A stretch of DNA of 64,000 nucleotides, from assembly GCF_022788655.1 (NCBI RefSeq), contig NZ_CP084951.1:620001-684000 (forward strand). The letters are read 5' to 3'. The notes beneath the pieces were generated by a model. The model ran no database searches, was not told where the DNA came from, and saw only the letters and a program-made list of their open reading frames with translations. Shown here piece by piece: positions 34,165 to 43,251 of the stretch (its first letter is position 1; every line of letters begins with the position of its first letter). Origin of the DNA: Sulfitobacter indolifex. GTDB lineage: Bacteria; Pseudomonadota; Alphaproteobacteria; Rhodobacterales; Rhodobacteraceae. Position numbers and translations under genes: made by a program.

Positions 34165-35033
34165 CCGTTATGGAAGATGCGGCGCCCGCTGGCCCCGTCG
34201 CTACGGCGTCTCGGATGGCTTGGGCCAAAGTAAACCTGACCCTGCATTGCACCGGCCAGCGCGCAGACGGCTATCATCTGTTGGACTCTCTTGTGGTCCG
34301 TGTGGGCGTGGGTGACGCGCTGCACGTGGCACCCGCTGAAATCCTGACCCTCACCATCAGCGGCCCGCGCGCTAAAGGCGTGCCGACCGATGCGCGCAAC
34401 CTCGTGCTGCGCGCGGCTGAGATGCTGGATGCAGGTGCGGGCCGGGGTGCGGCGCTGCATCTGGTTAAACATCTGCCCGCTGCGGCGGGAATTGGCGGCG
34501 GCTCTGCCGATGCGGCAGTGGCGTTGGAATTGCTCTCCGCGCATTGGGGTGTGCCGCTGCCTGCTGATACAGCGCGGCTTGGCGCGGATGTGCCGGTATG
34601 CCTCACCCGCGGCCCTCAGCGGATGCAGGGAGTGGGGGAGATACTTACCCCGCTGCCGCCGCTTCCGGCCTGCCACATTGTGCTGGTGAATCCCGGCGTA
34701 GATGTGCCGACGCCTGCGGTCTTCGCGGCCCTGACCGACAAGAACCAACCGCCGATGCCGGATGTGATTCCGAAATTTGCGAATTTTGCTGAATTTGTTG
34801 ATTTCCTGCGTCTGCAGCGCAATGATCTTGCTGCCCCTGCCATCGCGCGCGCGCCGGTCATCGCGTCTTGTTTGGAGGCACTGAGTGACGCGGCACTCGC
34901 GCGAATGTCAGGCTCCGGCGCGACGTGTTTCGGCATTTACGCGACTGCCAAAGAGGCTGAAACCGCCGCCCATCGCATCACCACCGCCGCGCCCAATTGG
35001 TGGGTCGCCGCCGCACCGATTTTGGTCGCTTAA
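34161..35033 (+). CDS. ispE: 4-diphosphocytidyl-2-C-methyl-D-erythritol kinase
   Basis: GHMP-fold kinase of the MEP isoprenoid pathway, 290 residues; phosphorylates the 2-hydroxyl of CDP-methylerythritol. The N-terminal AWAKVNLTLHCTG, the ATP-binding PAAAGIGGGSADAAVAL (near residue 110) and the C-terminal ARMSGSGATCFGIY motif are intact. It starts inside the end of the TPR gene and converges by four bases with the prenyl synthase gene, which uses isoprenoid units from this pathway. Confidence 0.93.
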   Translation: MTVMEDAAPAGPVATASRMAWAKVNLTLHCTGQRADGYHLLDSLVVRVGVGDALHVAPAEILTLTISGPRAKGVPTDARNLVLRAAEMLDAGAGRGAALHLVKHLPAAAGIGGGSADAAVALELLSAHWGVPLPADTARLGADVPVCLTRGPQRMQGVGEILTPLPPLPACHIVLVNPGVDVPTPAVFAALTDKNQPPMPDVIPKFANFAEFVDFLRLQRNDLAAPAIARAPVIASCLEALSDAALARMSGSGATCFGIYATAKEAETAAHRITTAAPNWWVAAAPILVA

Positions 35034-36034
35034 CTGATCCGGCTGACGACGTAGTCGGCCAGATCGATCAACATGTCTTTTAGATCGTGGTCGGGCAGGG
35101 GGGCGAGCGCTGCTTTGGCTTTTTCGGCCCAGCCATGCGCATCACGCTGCGTGGCGGCAAGCGTGGCGTGTTTGTTTAAAATAGACAGCGCTTGATCGAG
35201 GTCGCCGTCCTCCTGTTTGCCCTTTTCAATAGTACGGACCCAAAAAGCGCGCTCCTCCGCGTCGGCCTTGGCCACGGCCTTGATCACGGGCAGGGTCAGC
35301 TTCCGTTCCCGGAAATCGTCGCCTACGTTCTTGCCCGTGGCGCCGGTATCTCCCTGATAATCCAGCAAATCATCGACGATTTGAAATGCAATGCCAAGCG
35401 CGTCGCCATAGTCATAAAGCGCTTTAACCTGATCTGTCGACGCACCGGCAATCACGCCGCCCACTTCCGTCGCGGCAGAGAAGAGCGCCGCCGTTTTACC
35501 GCGCACCACCTGCAAATAGACTGCCTCATCGGTGGCCAGATTCTGCGCCGCAGTCAGCTGCAGCACTTCGCCCTCGGCAATTGTTGCCGCAGCGTTGGAC
35601 AGGATGCGCATGACGGGCATTGACCCCGGTTCGGTCATCAACTGAAAGCTGCGCGCGAAAAGATAATCGCCGACCAGTACCGAAGACTGGTTGTCCCACA
35701 ATAGGTTCGCCGTGGGTCGTCCGCGCCGCTGGGCGCTTTCGTCCACCACATCGTCATGCAGCAGGGTCGCGGTGTGAATGAACTCTACCGTGGCGGCCAG
35801 ATGCACGTGATAGGGCCCGCCGTAGCCACACATCCGCGCGGCGGCCAACGTCAGCATCGGGCGCAGGCGCTTGCCTCCGGCTTCGACCAGATGGGCGGTG
35901 ACTTCGGGGATACGGGGCGCGTGTTTGGAGGCCATTCGCTCGCGGATCAGCGCGCTAACCGCCTGCATATCATCGGCCAAATAGGCCGCCATTTGGTCGT
36001 GCGGTTTCATTGTTGCATCAATTTTCATCGTCAT
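35030..36034 (-). CDS. long-chain polyprenyl diphosphate synthase (ubiquinone side chain)
   Basis: Trans-prenyltransferase of 334 residues that extends farnesyl or geranylgeranyl diphosphate. The first aspartate-rich motif DDVVD is at 94-98, followed by ESAQRRGRPTANLLW, and the second is in AFQIVDDLLDYQG. GGKRLRPML near residue 53 completes the substrate site. The size and relation to octaprenyl/decaprenyl synthases, plus the ubiquinone-10 habit of alphaproteobacteria, favour decaprenyl diphosphate. The start is ATG 36034 or the ATG two codons later; an ATG at 36055 is open but lacks a ribosome site. Confidence 0.9.
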   Translation of the reverse strand: MTMKIDATMKPHDQMAAYLADDMQAVSALIRERMASKHAPRIPEVTAHLVEAGGKRLRPMLTLAAARMCGYGGPYHVHLAATVEFIHTATLLHDDVVDESAQRRGRPTANLLWDNQSSVLVGDYLFARSFQLMTEPGSMPVMRILSNAAATIAEGEVLQLTAAQNLATDEAVYLQVVRGKTAALFSAATEVGGVIAGASTDQVKALYDYGDALGIAFQIVDDLLDYQGDTGATGKNVGDDFRERKLTLPVIKAVAKADAEERAFWVRTIEKGKQEDGDLDQALSILNKHATLAATQRDAHGWAEKAKAALAPLPDHDLKDMLIDLADYVVSRIS

Positions 36035-36083
36035 TTCCCACGTCCCGCTCGACATGCCGGTAATCCGGCTCTACATCTTTGAT

Positions 36084-36299
36084 ATGAAGGAACTTTTGCG
36101 CAGCACCGACATGACCATCATCGCCTTTGCCACCGCCCTCCTTAGGGGGGAGGATATAGACTGCTTTGAAATGGACGTAAACATGAGCGTGCTCGAAGGC
36201 GGCATTGGAATCTTCCCCCGCCGCCTAATGGTGCACCCCGATGACCATGACGCCGCCCTGCGGGTGATGCGCGACAACGAGATCCCGCTCGGGCTGTGA
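36084..36299 (+). CDS. DUF2007 domain protein
   Basis: 71-residue protein of the DUF2007 family, a putative prokaryotic signal-transducing small domain. The conserved pattern is KELLRSTDMTIIAFATALLRGEDIDCFEMDVNMS in two overlapping halves followed by GIFPRRLMVHPDD. ATG 36084 fits the family start. The next gene begins with a GTG that overlaps this stop (GTGA). Confidence 0.85.
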   Translation: MKELLRSTDMTIIAFATALLRGEDIDCFEMDVNMSVLEGGIGIFPRRLMVHPDDHDAALRVMRDNEIPLGL

Positions 36300-37063
36300 G
36301 CCTTTTTGCCGAAGACGACCTGACATGCGATGCCTTTCTGGGCGGTAAGCTGCGCCTATGGCAACCGCGCCGGGGGCGGGGCTATCGCGCCGGGGTGGAC
36401 CCGGTTCTGCTGGCCGCGAGTGTCGAGGCCGCGGCGGGGCAAAGCGTACTGGAACTGGGCTGTGGGGTGGGCGCCGCGGTGCTATGCCTGAGCGCTCGGG
36501 TGCCGGGGTTGGCGCTGACGGGGTGCGAATTGCAGCCCGCCTACGCCGATCTCGCGCGGCGCAATGGCGGAGATGTGTTGGAGGTGGTCGAGGCCGATCT
36601 GACCGACATGCCCTTGCATCTGCGTCAGAGGCAATTCGATCATGTGTTGGCCAATCCGCCCTACTTTGATCGTGCCGCCTCGGTCCAGTCCCGTGATCCG
36701 GGACGGGAGGCGGCCTTGGGCGAAGCTACGCCACTGCGACAATGGGTCCGCATCGCCGCGAAACGGCTAAAACCTAAAGGACAGGCGCATTTTATCCACC
36801 GTGCGGAACGGCTGCCCGAGCTTTTGGCAGCGCTTCCGCATGAGATGGGATCGGTCGAAGTGCTGCCCTTGTTCTCGCGTGCGGGGCGGATGCCTGCACT
36901 GATTCTGCTGCGGGCGCGCAAAAACGGGCGGGGCGCTTTTCGATTGCATCACAGCTATGCCATGCACCTTGGAGCGCGGCATGAAGGCGACCAGAAAAGC
37001 TATGTGCCCGAAATTGAAGCGGTCCTGCGCCGCGGCGCACAACTGCTCTTTCCCAATTCTTAA
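36296..37063 (+). CDS. SAM-dependent methyltransferase, TrmN6-like
   Basis: 255 residues with a Rossmann methyltransferase core: VLELGCGVGAAVLCLSARV (near 51) binds S-adenosylmethionine, and the LANPPYF motif (near 119) marks N6-adenine or similar amino-group methyltransferases. The whole layout, including the N-terminal FLGGKLRLWQPRRGRGYRAG, resembles YfiC/TrmN6, which makes m6A37 in tRNA1-Val. The GTG start at 36296 overlaps the DUF2007 stop. Confidence 0.87.
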   Translation: MSLFAEDDLTCDAFLGGKLRLWQPRRGRGYRAGVDPVLLAASVEAAAGQSVLELGCGVGAAVLCLSARVPGLALTGCELQPAYADLARRNGGDVLEVVEADLTDMPLHLRQRQFDHVLANPPYFDRAASVQSRDPGREAALGEATPLRQWVRIAAKRLKPKGQAHFIHRAERLPELLAALPHEMGSVEVLPLFSRAGRMPALILLRARKNGRGAFRLHHSYAMHLGARHEGDQKSYVPEIEAVLRRGAQLLFPNS

Positions 37064-37163
37064 GCATTTTTTCACCAACTTCACCCCTATGCTGCGGTGC
37101 TGCGTGACTTGTGGGTCGCGCTGTGATCCACTTAATTTCTAAACACCAATCATGGAGGATTGT

Positions 37164-37328
37164 ATGGCTTTAAACGCACATCTGGACACTCTGAAGCGGA
37201 AGCATCAGGCGATGAGTGAGGCGGTTGAAACCGCTCAGCGCGCCCCCGGTTCGGACGATCTGCAAGTGGCTTCCATGAAGAAAGAAAAACTGCGCTTAAA
37301 GGAGGAGATCAGCCGCCTGTCGAGCTGA
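37164..37328 (+). CDS. YdcH/DUF465 family small protein
   Basis: 54 residues of the YdcH family: MALNAHLDTLKRKHQAMSE at the start, then two amphipathic helices ending in KKEKLRLKEEISRLSS. GGAGG lies six bases before the ATG. The family is widespread in Proteobacteria with no fixed function; the helical hairpin suggests oligomerisation. Confidence 0.85.
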   Translation: MALNAHLDTLKRKHQAMSEAVETAQRAPGSDDLQVASMKKEKLRLKEEISRLSS

Positions 37329-37358
37329 CCTCCGACGAGAAATAAAACTCTTCTGATG

Positions 37359-37388
37359 GCTGTCGTTCCGTTCTGGCGGAGCGGCAGC
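37359..37388 (+). terminator. stem-loop after the DUF465 gene
   Basis: GCTGTCGTTCCG (37359-37370) pairs with CGGAGCGGCAGC (37377-37388) with two G-T wobbles and a TTCTGG loop. The tail TTCGCGTTTCTG is only moderately T-rich. Confidence 0.5.
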
Positions 37389-37465
37389 TTCGCGTTTCTG
37401 CTATGGTTGACGCATACTCAAGCCGCGCGGTGACCTGATAGCAGATGTTGCTCCGAGCCGATGTG

Positions 37466-37498
37466 AAAAAGGCCAGCCCCGCGAAGGGCTGGCCTTTT
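37466..37498. terminator. bidirectional intrinsic terminator after phaB
   Basis: AAAAGGCCAGCCC (37467-37479) and GGGCTGGCCTTTT (37486-37498) are perfect inverted copies around a six-base loop. It lies 22 bases after the phaB stop on the minus strand and, being symmetric, also faces transcription from the plus strand. Confidence 0.9.
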
Positions 37499-37520
37499 CA
37501 ATTCTAATAGGTCTTGCCAG

Positions 37521-38243
37521 TTAAACGACGAATTGTGCGCCGTTCGCTGAAATGGTCGAGCCATTGATGAAGCCCGCATCATCCGACACCAAAAAGGCGA
37601 CAGCACGGGCAATTTCTTCGGGTTCACCCAGACGCCCTGCGGGGATCTGCGCGATGATGCTCTCACGGACCTTTTCAGGCACGGCCATGACCATATCGGT
37701 CGCGATATAGCCGGGGCAGATTGCGTTGGCGGTGATGCCTGCACGTGCGCCTTCTTGGGCCAGTGATTTCACAATGCCCAGATCGCCCGCCTTAGTCGCG
37801 GCATAGTTGACCTGTGCGAACTGGCCCTTCTGCCCATTGATCGAGGAAATCACGACCACGCGCCCGAATTTGCGTTCGCGCATGCCGGGCCATACCGGGT
37901 GGATCGTGTTGAATACGCCGGTGAGATTGGTCGCGATGACCTCGTTCCACTGATCGGGCGTCATCTTATGGAAAGGCGCATCGCGGGTGATGCCCGCATT
38001 GGCGACGACCACTTCGATGGGGCCAAGATCAGCCTCAACCTTTTCAATCCCGGCCTTGGAGGCGTCGTAGTCTGCCACGTTCCATTTGTAGGTCTTGATG
38101 CCTGTTTCTTCTGTGAATTTCGCGGCGGCTTCGTCATTGCCGGCATAGGTGGCGGCGACGGTATAGCCTTTGTCCTTCAGCGTGGTCGAAATGGCCGCGC
38201 CAATACCGCGGCTGCCTCCGGTGACCAAAGCGATGCGTGACAT
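37521..38243 (-). CDS. phaB: acetoacetyl-CoA reductase
   Basis: NADPH-dependent SDR of 240 residues that reduces acetoacetyl-CoA to (R)-3-hydroxybutyryl-CoA for polyhydroxybutyrate. The cofactor motif VTGGSRGIGAAIS is at residue 7, NAGITRD in the middle and the catalytic Ser-Tyr-Lys set in ISSINGQKGQFAQVNYAATKAG. VVVANAGITRDAPFHKM is characteristic of PhaB. GGGAGGG precedes the ATG. The thiolase gene phaA lies upstream on the same strand with a strong hairpin between them. Confidence 0.93.
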   Translation of the reverse strand: MSRIALVTGGSRGIGAAISTTLKDKGYTVAATYAGNDEAAAKFTEETGIKTYKWNVADYDASKAGIEKVEADLGPIEVVVANAGITRDAPFHKMTPDQWNEVIATNLTGVFNTIHPVWPGMRERKFGRVVVISSINGQKGQFAQVNYAATKAGDLGIVKSLAQEGARAGITANAICPGYIATDMVMAVPEKVRESIIAQIPAGRLGEPEEIARAVAFLVSDDAGFINGSTISANGAQFVV

Positions 38244-38285
38244 GTAATCCCTCCCTCAAGGTAATGTTCTTGCAAATGCATGTTT

Positions 38286-38310
38286 CGGCGCGCAACAAAA
38301 TTGCGCGCCG
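38286..38310 (-). other. intercistronic hairpin between phaA and phaB
   Basis: CGGCGCGCAA (38286-38295) and TTGCGCGCCG (38301-38310) are perfect 10-base inverted copies around CAAAA. It lies between the phaA stop (38320) and the phaB start (38243). On the minus strand AAACATG follows, so it is not an ordinary T-tailed terminator; it may adjust the phaA:phaB ratio by mRNA processing or partial termination. Confidence 0.7.
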
Positions 38311-38319
38311 ATTTTAGTT

Positions 38320-39495
38320 TTAGGGGCGCTCAAGGCACATGGCAACACCCATACCGCCGCCGATACACAGCGTAGCCAAACCTTTTTTGGCGCCACGGCG
38401 CTGCATTTCGAACAGCAGAGTGTTGAGCACGCGTGCACCGGACGCGCCAATGGGGTGACCAATGGCAATGGCACCGCCGTTGACGTTCACGATCTCAGGA
38501 TCCCAACCCATTTCTTTGTTCACGGCACACGCCTGCGCGGCGAAGGCTTCGTTGGCTTCCACAAGGTCGAGATCTTCGGGCTTCCAGCCCGCCTTTTCCA
38601 GCGCTTTGCGCGAGGCATAGACTGGGCCGACACCCATGATCGACGGGTCGAGACCTGCCGTGGCATAGGAGGCGATGCGCGCCAGCGGGGTGATGCCGCG
38701 TTTTTCAGCGTCGTCCGCGCTCATCAAAAGGGCACCCGCCGCGCCGTCGTTCAGGCCCGAAGCGTTGGCCGCTGTAACCGAGCCATCCTTGGTAAAGGCA
38801 GGGCGCAGTTTTTGCATTGCTTCCATAGTGGCACCGTGCCGGATGTATTCGTCCTGATCGACGACCGTCTCGCCCTTGCGGGATTTGATGGTGTAGGCGA
38901 CGATCTCATCCGCGAATTTGCCAGCTTTCTGGGCAGCCTCGGCCTTGTTTTGCGAGGCGACGGCAAACTCATCCTGCTGATCGCGGGAAATCTGCCATTT
39001 CTCAGCGACGTTTTCGGCCGTTTGACCCATGTGGTAACCGTTGAACGCGTCCCACAGGCCGTCGCGGATCATCGTGTCGATGAACTGCAGATCGCCCATT
39101 TTCTGTCCGGCACGCAGGTTTTGCGCATGGGGGCTCATGGACATGTTTTCCTGACCACCTGCGGCGACGATGCTCGCGTCACCTAATTGGATATGCTGTG
39201 CCGCCAGCGCTACGGCGCGCAGGCCCGAACCACAAACTTGGTTAATGCCCCAAGCAGCGCTCTCTTTCGGCAGGCCCGCATTGATATGCGCCTGACGCGC
39301 GGGGTTCTGACCTTGGGCGGCGGTGAGCACCTGACCCAAAATGGTCTCAGAGACTTCGGACGGGTCCACCCCGGCGCGGGCTACCAGTTCTTTTAGAACG
39401 GCGGCACCAAGATCATGGGCGGGTGTATTGGCAAACGCCCCGCCGAAACTGCCCACGGCGGTACGGGCGGCGGATGCGATGACGACATTGGTCAT
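38320..39495 (-). CDS. phaA: acetyl-CoA C-acetyltransferase (beta-ketothiolase)
   Basis: Thiolase of 391 residues that condenses two acetyl-CoA to acetoacetyl-CoA. The acyl-binding Cys88 is in [11 protein letters not shown], the catalytic His in [15 protein letters not shown] and the second Cys in [17 protein letters not shown] 39495 ([17 protein letters not shown]) has GAGGAAA upstream; a longer open frame reaches further but has no resemblance to the family. It stands first in the phaA-phaB unit; phaC is not in this window. Confidence 0.94.
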   Translation of the reverse strand: MTNVVIASAARTAVGSFGGAFANTPAHDLGAAVLKELVARAGVDPSEVSETILGQVLTAAQGQNPARQAHINAGLPKESAAWGINQVCGSGLRAVALAAQHIQLGDASIVAAGGQENMSMSPHAQNLRAGQKMGDLQFIDTMIRDGLWDAFNGYHMGQTAENVAEKWQISRDQQDEFAVASQNKAEAAQKAGKFADEIVAYTIKSRKGETVVDQDEYIRHGATMEAMQKLRPAFTKDGSVTAANASGLNDGAAGALLMSADDAEKRGITPLARIASYATAGLDPSIMGVGPVYASRKALEKAGWKPEDLDLVEANEAFAAQACAVNKEMGWDPEIVNVNGGAIAIGHPIGASGARVLNTLLFEMQRRGAKKGLATLCIGGGMGVAMCLERP

Positions 39496-39580
39496 GATGT
39501 GACTTTCCTCTACCTGACTGGGCGGGGGCACACCGACACGCGCCGTCGTCGGGCGTGGGCGCCTCCGTCCCTCTGAGGTA

Positions 39581-39609
39581 GTGATAGCGGATGCGCTGCA
39601 ACGCGGCAA
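39581..39609 (-). promoter_or_regulatory. candidate sigma-70 type promoter for phaA
   Basis: On the minus strand TTGCCG (39604-39609) and TATCAC (39581-39586) are separated by 17 bases, about 85 bases before the phaA start. Each hexamer matches the consensus at four positions, so this is a moderate candidate only. Confidence 0.35.
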
Positions 39610-39656
39610 CTGAACAGGCAGCACCCCGTCATCTACATCACATCATAGATCGAGGG

Positions 39657-40499
39657 TTACCCAGTGGCGCGGGCGTGGCCAAGATCAAACCAATCGGGTC
39701 GGGTGGTCGGCGCGGCGTAGTGATAGCCTTGCAAACAGTCGATGCCCATTTCGGTCAAAACCGCCGCATCGGCAGCGTTTTCGACGCATTCGGCCACAGT
39801 GAGCATGTCAAAATGCGTGGCGATCGACATGAGCGCCGCAGTCAATGCGCGGTTATCGGGGTTCGTGGCGATCCCGCGGATGAACTGCCCATCAAGTTTA
39901 AGGATATCGAAGTAAAAATCCTTGAAATAGCGGATTGCGGTTTGCCCCGCTCCGAAATCATCCATTGCAAAGCAGATGCCATAGGGCTGCAGCTGATCCA
40001 TGAAGTTTGCCACAAGTTCCGGCACCATCATGGCTGAGCTCTCGGTAATCTCAAGGATCAGCCGCTCTCCCAAAGTTGCATCCCGGGCGAGCCAGTGGCG
40101 TAAGACGCGGTTCCAATCCTGATACCCGATAGAACGCGCAGACATGTTGATTGAAAGGCGCAGGCCGGGGTGGCTGTGCAGCGCATTCAGCCCCAACCGC
40201 AGGGCCAGTACATCAACCTGCCGCCCCGTTTCTGTGTCTTCAATGACCGGCATGAAATCCTTGGCCGGGATCACACGGCCCGTCGGGTCAAGCAGGCGAA
40301 TGAGCCCTTCGTGAAAGGCGATACGGGTGGGATCGCTGGCGCGCATGACCGGCTGAAAGGCCAGCAGTGTCTGACGATGTGCGACGGCTACGCGCACCAT
40401 CTCAAGGGTCGAGGCATCGCGCTGCGTGACCGCATGGTTCAGCGGGCTGTCCCCTCCGGGAGGGATGTCGGCGATAGGGCGTTGGAATCGGCGGGGCAC
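39657..40499 (-). CDS. EAL domain protein (probable c-di-GMP phosphodiesterase)
   Basis: About 280 residues with one EAL domain and no GGDEF or membrane segment. The name motif reads EGL (FHEGLIRL). The other active-site elements are present: Asn in LRLSINMSARS, Glu in LILEITESS, the DD pair in FAMDDFGAG, Lys in DILKLDGQFI, Glu in VAECVEN and Gln in CLQGYHY. Hydrolysis of cyclic di-GMP is therefore likely. The frame is open to a GTG at 40553; I prefer the GTG at 40499, preceded by AGAAGAG, where homologous sequence begins. Confidence 0.85.
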   Translation of the reverse strand: MPRRFQRPIADIPPGGDSPLNHAVTQRDASTLEMVRVAVAHRQTLLAFQPVMRASDPTRIAFHEGLIRLLDPTGRVIPAKDFMPVIEDTETGRQVDVLALRLGLNALHSHPGLRLSINMSARSIGYQDWNRVLRHWLARDATLGERLILEITESSAMMVPELVANFMDQLQPYGICFAMDDFGAGQTAIRYFKDFYFDILKLDGQFIRGIATNPDNRALTAALMSIATHFDMLTVAECVENAADAAVLTEMGIDCLQGYHYAAPTTRPDWFDLGHARATG

Positions 40500-40602
40500 G
40501 GCGGTACTCTTCTTTCTGTCCTGCCATAGGTATGGGCGCACAGGTGATAACACGGTCTTAATCAGCGGCGATTTCCGCGGTGGATCACGCGGGAGAGCTA
40601 AG

Positions 40603-41172
40603 ATGCAGCGCTGTGACTGGGCCGGGGACGACCCGATTTACCAAGCCTACCATGACACAGAATGGGGCGTTCCCGAATATGACAGTCGTGCGCTTTGGGA
40701 GAAGTTGATTCTTGATGGGTTCCAGGCCGGGTTAAGCTGGATCACGATCCTTAAAAAACGCGACAATTTTCGCGCTGCTTTTGCTGGGTTCGATCCGCAT
40801 CAGATTGCCGAGTGGGGCGAGGCGGATGTGACCCGTCTGCTGGGTGATCCGGGCATCATTCGGCACCGAGGCAAGATTGAGGCCGCAATCACCAACGCGC
40901 GGGCATGGCAGGAGATGGAGGCGCGCGAAGGGTTCGACCAATTTATGTGGCGTTATGTGGATGGGGTGCCCCTGCAGCCTGGCTTTGCCACGCAGTCTGA
41001 GGTGCCACCGAAAACAGCGCTGTCAGAGCAGGTCAGCAAAGACCTTAAAAAAGCCGGTTTCAAGTTCTGCGGGCCGACGATCACCTATGCGTGGATGGAG
41101 GCCTGCGGGCTGGTGAATGACCATATCCTGACCTGCCACCGCCACGGCCCCTGTGCGACGCTGGCGCGTTAG
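40603..41172 (+). CDS. tag: DNA-3-methyladenine glycosylase I
   Basis: 189 residues. Removes 3-methyladenine from alkylated DNA in base excision repair. The zinc site of the Tag family is conserved: Cys4 and His17 at the N-terminus (RCDW, HDTEWG), His174 and Cys178 at the C-terminus (NDHILTCHRHGPC). LSWITILKKRDNFRAAFAGFD and YRHRGKIEA-like IRHRGKIEAAI match the family. GGGAGAG lies before ATG 40603. Confidence 0.94.
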   Translation: MQRCDWAGDDPIYQAYHDTEWGVPEYDSRALWEKLILDGFQAGLSWITILKKRDNFRAAFAGFDPHQIAEWGEADVTRLLGDPGIIRHRGKIEAAITNARAWQEMEAREGFDQFMWRYVDGVPLQPGFATQSEVPPKTALSEQVSKDLKKAGFKFCGPTITYAWMEACGLVNDHILTCHRHGPCATLAR

Positions 41173-41205
41173 GGCAGGGCGTATAGCTCTCGCTGAAATC
41201 CCCCG

Positions 41206-41233
41206 TTGACTCCCCGCCATGGCACCGTATAAG
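41206..41233 (+). promoter_or_regulatory. strong sigma-70 promoter for rpsD
   Basis: TTGACT (41206-41211) and TATAAG (41228-41233) are separated by 16 bases, about 107 bases before the rpsD start. Both hexamers match the consensus at five of six positions. A leader of about 100 bases follows, as is common for ribosomal protein genes. Confidence 0.65.
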
Positions 41234-41340
41234 CGCCCCTTCATTGGTGTTGGTGGACCCCGCAAGGGGAACCCTGTCGGGCTTCGGCCAAAGGACAACG
41301 CCCTTTACCGCCCCTCGGGGCCTTATAAAGGAGAACAGCC

Positions 41341-41961
41341 GTGACCAAACGCACAGCTGCCAAGCACAAACTAGACCGCCGCATGGGCGAAAACATCTGG
41401 GGCCGTCCGAAGTCCCCAGTGAACCGTCGTGAATACGGCCCCGGCCAGCACGGCCAGCGTCGTAAGGGCAAGATTTCCGATTTCGGTATCCAGCTGCGCG
41501 CCAAGCAGAAGCTCAAGGGCTACTACGGCGACCTGACCGAAAAGCAGTTCCGTCGCATCTACGGCGAAGCCGAGCGTGTTAAAGGCGATACCGGTGAAAA
41601 CCTGATCGGTCTGCTGGAGCGTCGTCTGGACGCCGTTGTGTACCGCGCCAAGTTCGTCGCGACCGTTTTCGCAGCGCGCCAGTTCGTGAACCACGGCCAC
41701 GTCCGGGTGAACGGCAAAAAAGTGAACATCCCCTCCTACCGCGTGAAAGAGGGTGACGTCATCGAAGTGCGTGACCGTTCCAAGCAGTTGGCTTCCGTTC
41801 TGGAAGCGGTTCAGCTGCCCGAGCGTGACGTGCCTGACTACCTTGAGACGGATCACTCCAAGCTGACAGCAACCTTCGTGCGCACACCCGGCCTGTCCGA
41901 TGTGCCATACCCGGTTGTGATGGAGCCGAACCTCGTCGTGGAATTCTACGCGAAGAACTAA
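41341..41961 (+). CDS. rpsD: 30S ribosomal protein S4
   Basis: 206 residues. S4 binds 16S rRNA early in small-subunit assembly. It lacks the zinc-binding cysteines of some S4 proteins, so it is the cysteine-free type. The S4 RNA-binding domain is at residues about 95-155 ([42 protein letters not shown]). The start is GTG 41341 with AAAGGAGA upstream. It is a single-gene unit with its own promoter and terminator. Confidence 0.97.
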   Translation: MTKRTAAKHKLDRRMGENIWGRPKSPVNRREYGPGQHGQRRKGKISDFGIQLRAKQKLKGYYGDLTEKQFRRIYGEAERVKGDTGENLIGLLERRLDAVVYRAKFVATVFAARQFVNHGHVRVNGKKVNIPSYRVKEGDVIEVRDRSKQLASVLEAVQLPERDVPDYLETDHSKLTATFVRTPGLSDVPYPVVMEPNLVVEFYAKN

Positions 41962-41984
41962 GTTTCTTCGCCCGTCGAATACCG

Positions 41985-42018
41985 AAAGGCCGCGTGGTGC
42001 AGACCGCGCGGCCTTTTT
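41985..42018 (+). terminator. intrinsic terminator after rpsD
   Basis: An 11-bp stem, GGCCGCGTGGT (41988-41998) with ACCGCGCGGCC (42003-42013), has one G-T wobble and a GCAG loop, preceded by AAA and followed by TTTTT. Confidence 0.9.
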
Positions 42019-42168
42019 CTTTGGCAGACCCTTCGCCTCATGGTTCTCGGCTTCCAAGGGCGCGTCATTGCAACAGGCTGCGGCGGATGGCGCATGGGGC
42101 AAGATGTTTGTGGCATCACTGCGGCCGCCTCGGTAGAAGGGCGGCAATAGCGTGAGGAAGAGAGCGAG

Positions 42169-43251
42169 ATGACAAAGATCGCACCGCAACCGGGCATTAT
42201 GGAGATCGACCTGTATCAAGGGGGTGCGGCGCATGTCGCGGGCCTTGATAACGTGGTCAAGCTCAGCTCGAATGAGAACCCGCTGGGGCCAAGCCCCGCT
42301 GCCATTGAGGCCTATCGCCGCGCCTCCTACGATCTGCATCGCTACCCATCCTCGGACCACCGCGCCCTGCGCGGCGCGATTGCCGAGGTGCTGGGGCTGG
42401 ACGCCGATCGGATCATTTGCGGCGCAGGCTCGGATGAGGTGATCGCCTTCCTTTGCCAGGCCTACGCCGGGCCGGGCAACGAAGTTGTGCACACCGAACA
42501 CGGCTTTGCCATGTACCGCATTTCGGCGCTGGCTGCGGGCGCTACACCGGTGGAGGTCCGCGAACGCGAGCGCGTCACCGATGTCGATGCGATCCTTGCG
42601 GCCTGTACCGATGCGACGCGGCTGGTGTTTATCGCCAATCCCAACAATCCCACCGGCACGATGATCGGTCTGGCAGAGATTGAACGGCTGGCTGAAGGGC
42701 TGCCACCGCAGGCGCTTTTGGTGCTGGATGGTGCCTATGCCGAATATGTCGAGGGCTATGACGGTGGGGCCGAAATGGTCGATCGGCGCGATAACGTGGT
42801 GATGACGCGGACGTTCTCCAAGCTTTACGGGCTCGGCGGGCTGCGGATTGGGTGGGGCTACGGTCCGGCCCACGTAATCGACGTGCTCAACCGCGTGCGG
42901 GGGCCGTTTAACCTTTCGCAAGCGGCGCTGGCTGCTGCCGAGGCTGCGATCAGGGACCGCGCTTATACCGACCATTGCCGGGTCGAGAATGCCCGCTGGC
43001 GGACTTGGCTGGCGGATGCACTGGCCGAAATTGGCGTGCCATCGGATGTCTCTTGCGCCAACTTCGTGCTGGCACGTTTTGCCAATCAGGCCGAAGCCGA
43101 AGCTTGTGATGATTACCTCAAAACCCAAGGGCTGATCGTGCGGCGGGTGGCGGGCTACAACCTGCCGCAATGTCTGCGGATTACCGTGGGGGATGAGAGC
43201 GCGTGCCGTCGCGTTGTCCACGCCGTGCGGCAGTTCAAGGGGGCGCGCTGA
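42169..43251 (+). CDS. hisC: histidinol-phosphate aminotransferase
   Basis: PLP enzyme of 360 residues. The Schiff-base Lys218 is in [17 protein letters not shown], with the ANPNNPTGT and LDGAYAEYV motifs upstream. HisC enzymes next to tyrA often also transaminate aromatic keto acids, and here the hisC TGA overlaps the tyrA ATG (TGATG). The pair would therefore serve tyrosine or phenylalanine synthesis as well as histidine; that second role is inference from context. Confidence 0.93.
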   Translation: MTKIAPQPGIMEIDLYQGGAAHVAGLDNVVKLSSNENPLGPSPAAIEAYRRASYDLHRYPSSDHRALRGAIAEVLGLDADRIICGAGSDEVIAFLCQAYAGPGNEVVHTEHGFAMYRISALAAGATPVEVRERERVTDVDAILAACTDATRLVFIANPNNPTGTMIGLAEIERLAEGLPPQALLVLDGAYAEYVEGYDGGAEMVDRRDNVVMTRTFSKLYGLGGLRIGWGYGPAHVIDVLNRVRGPFNLSQAALAAAEAAIRDRAYTDHCRVENARWRTWLADALAEIGVPSDVSCANFVLARFANQAEAEACDDYLKTQGLIVRRVAGYNLPQCLRITVGDESACRRVVHAVRQFKGAR

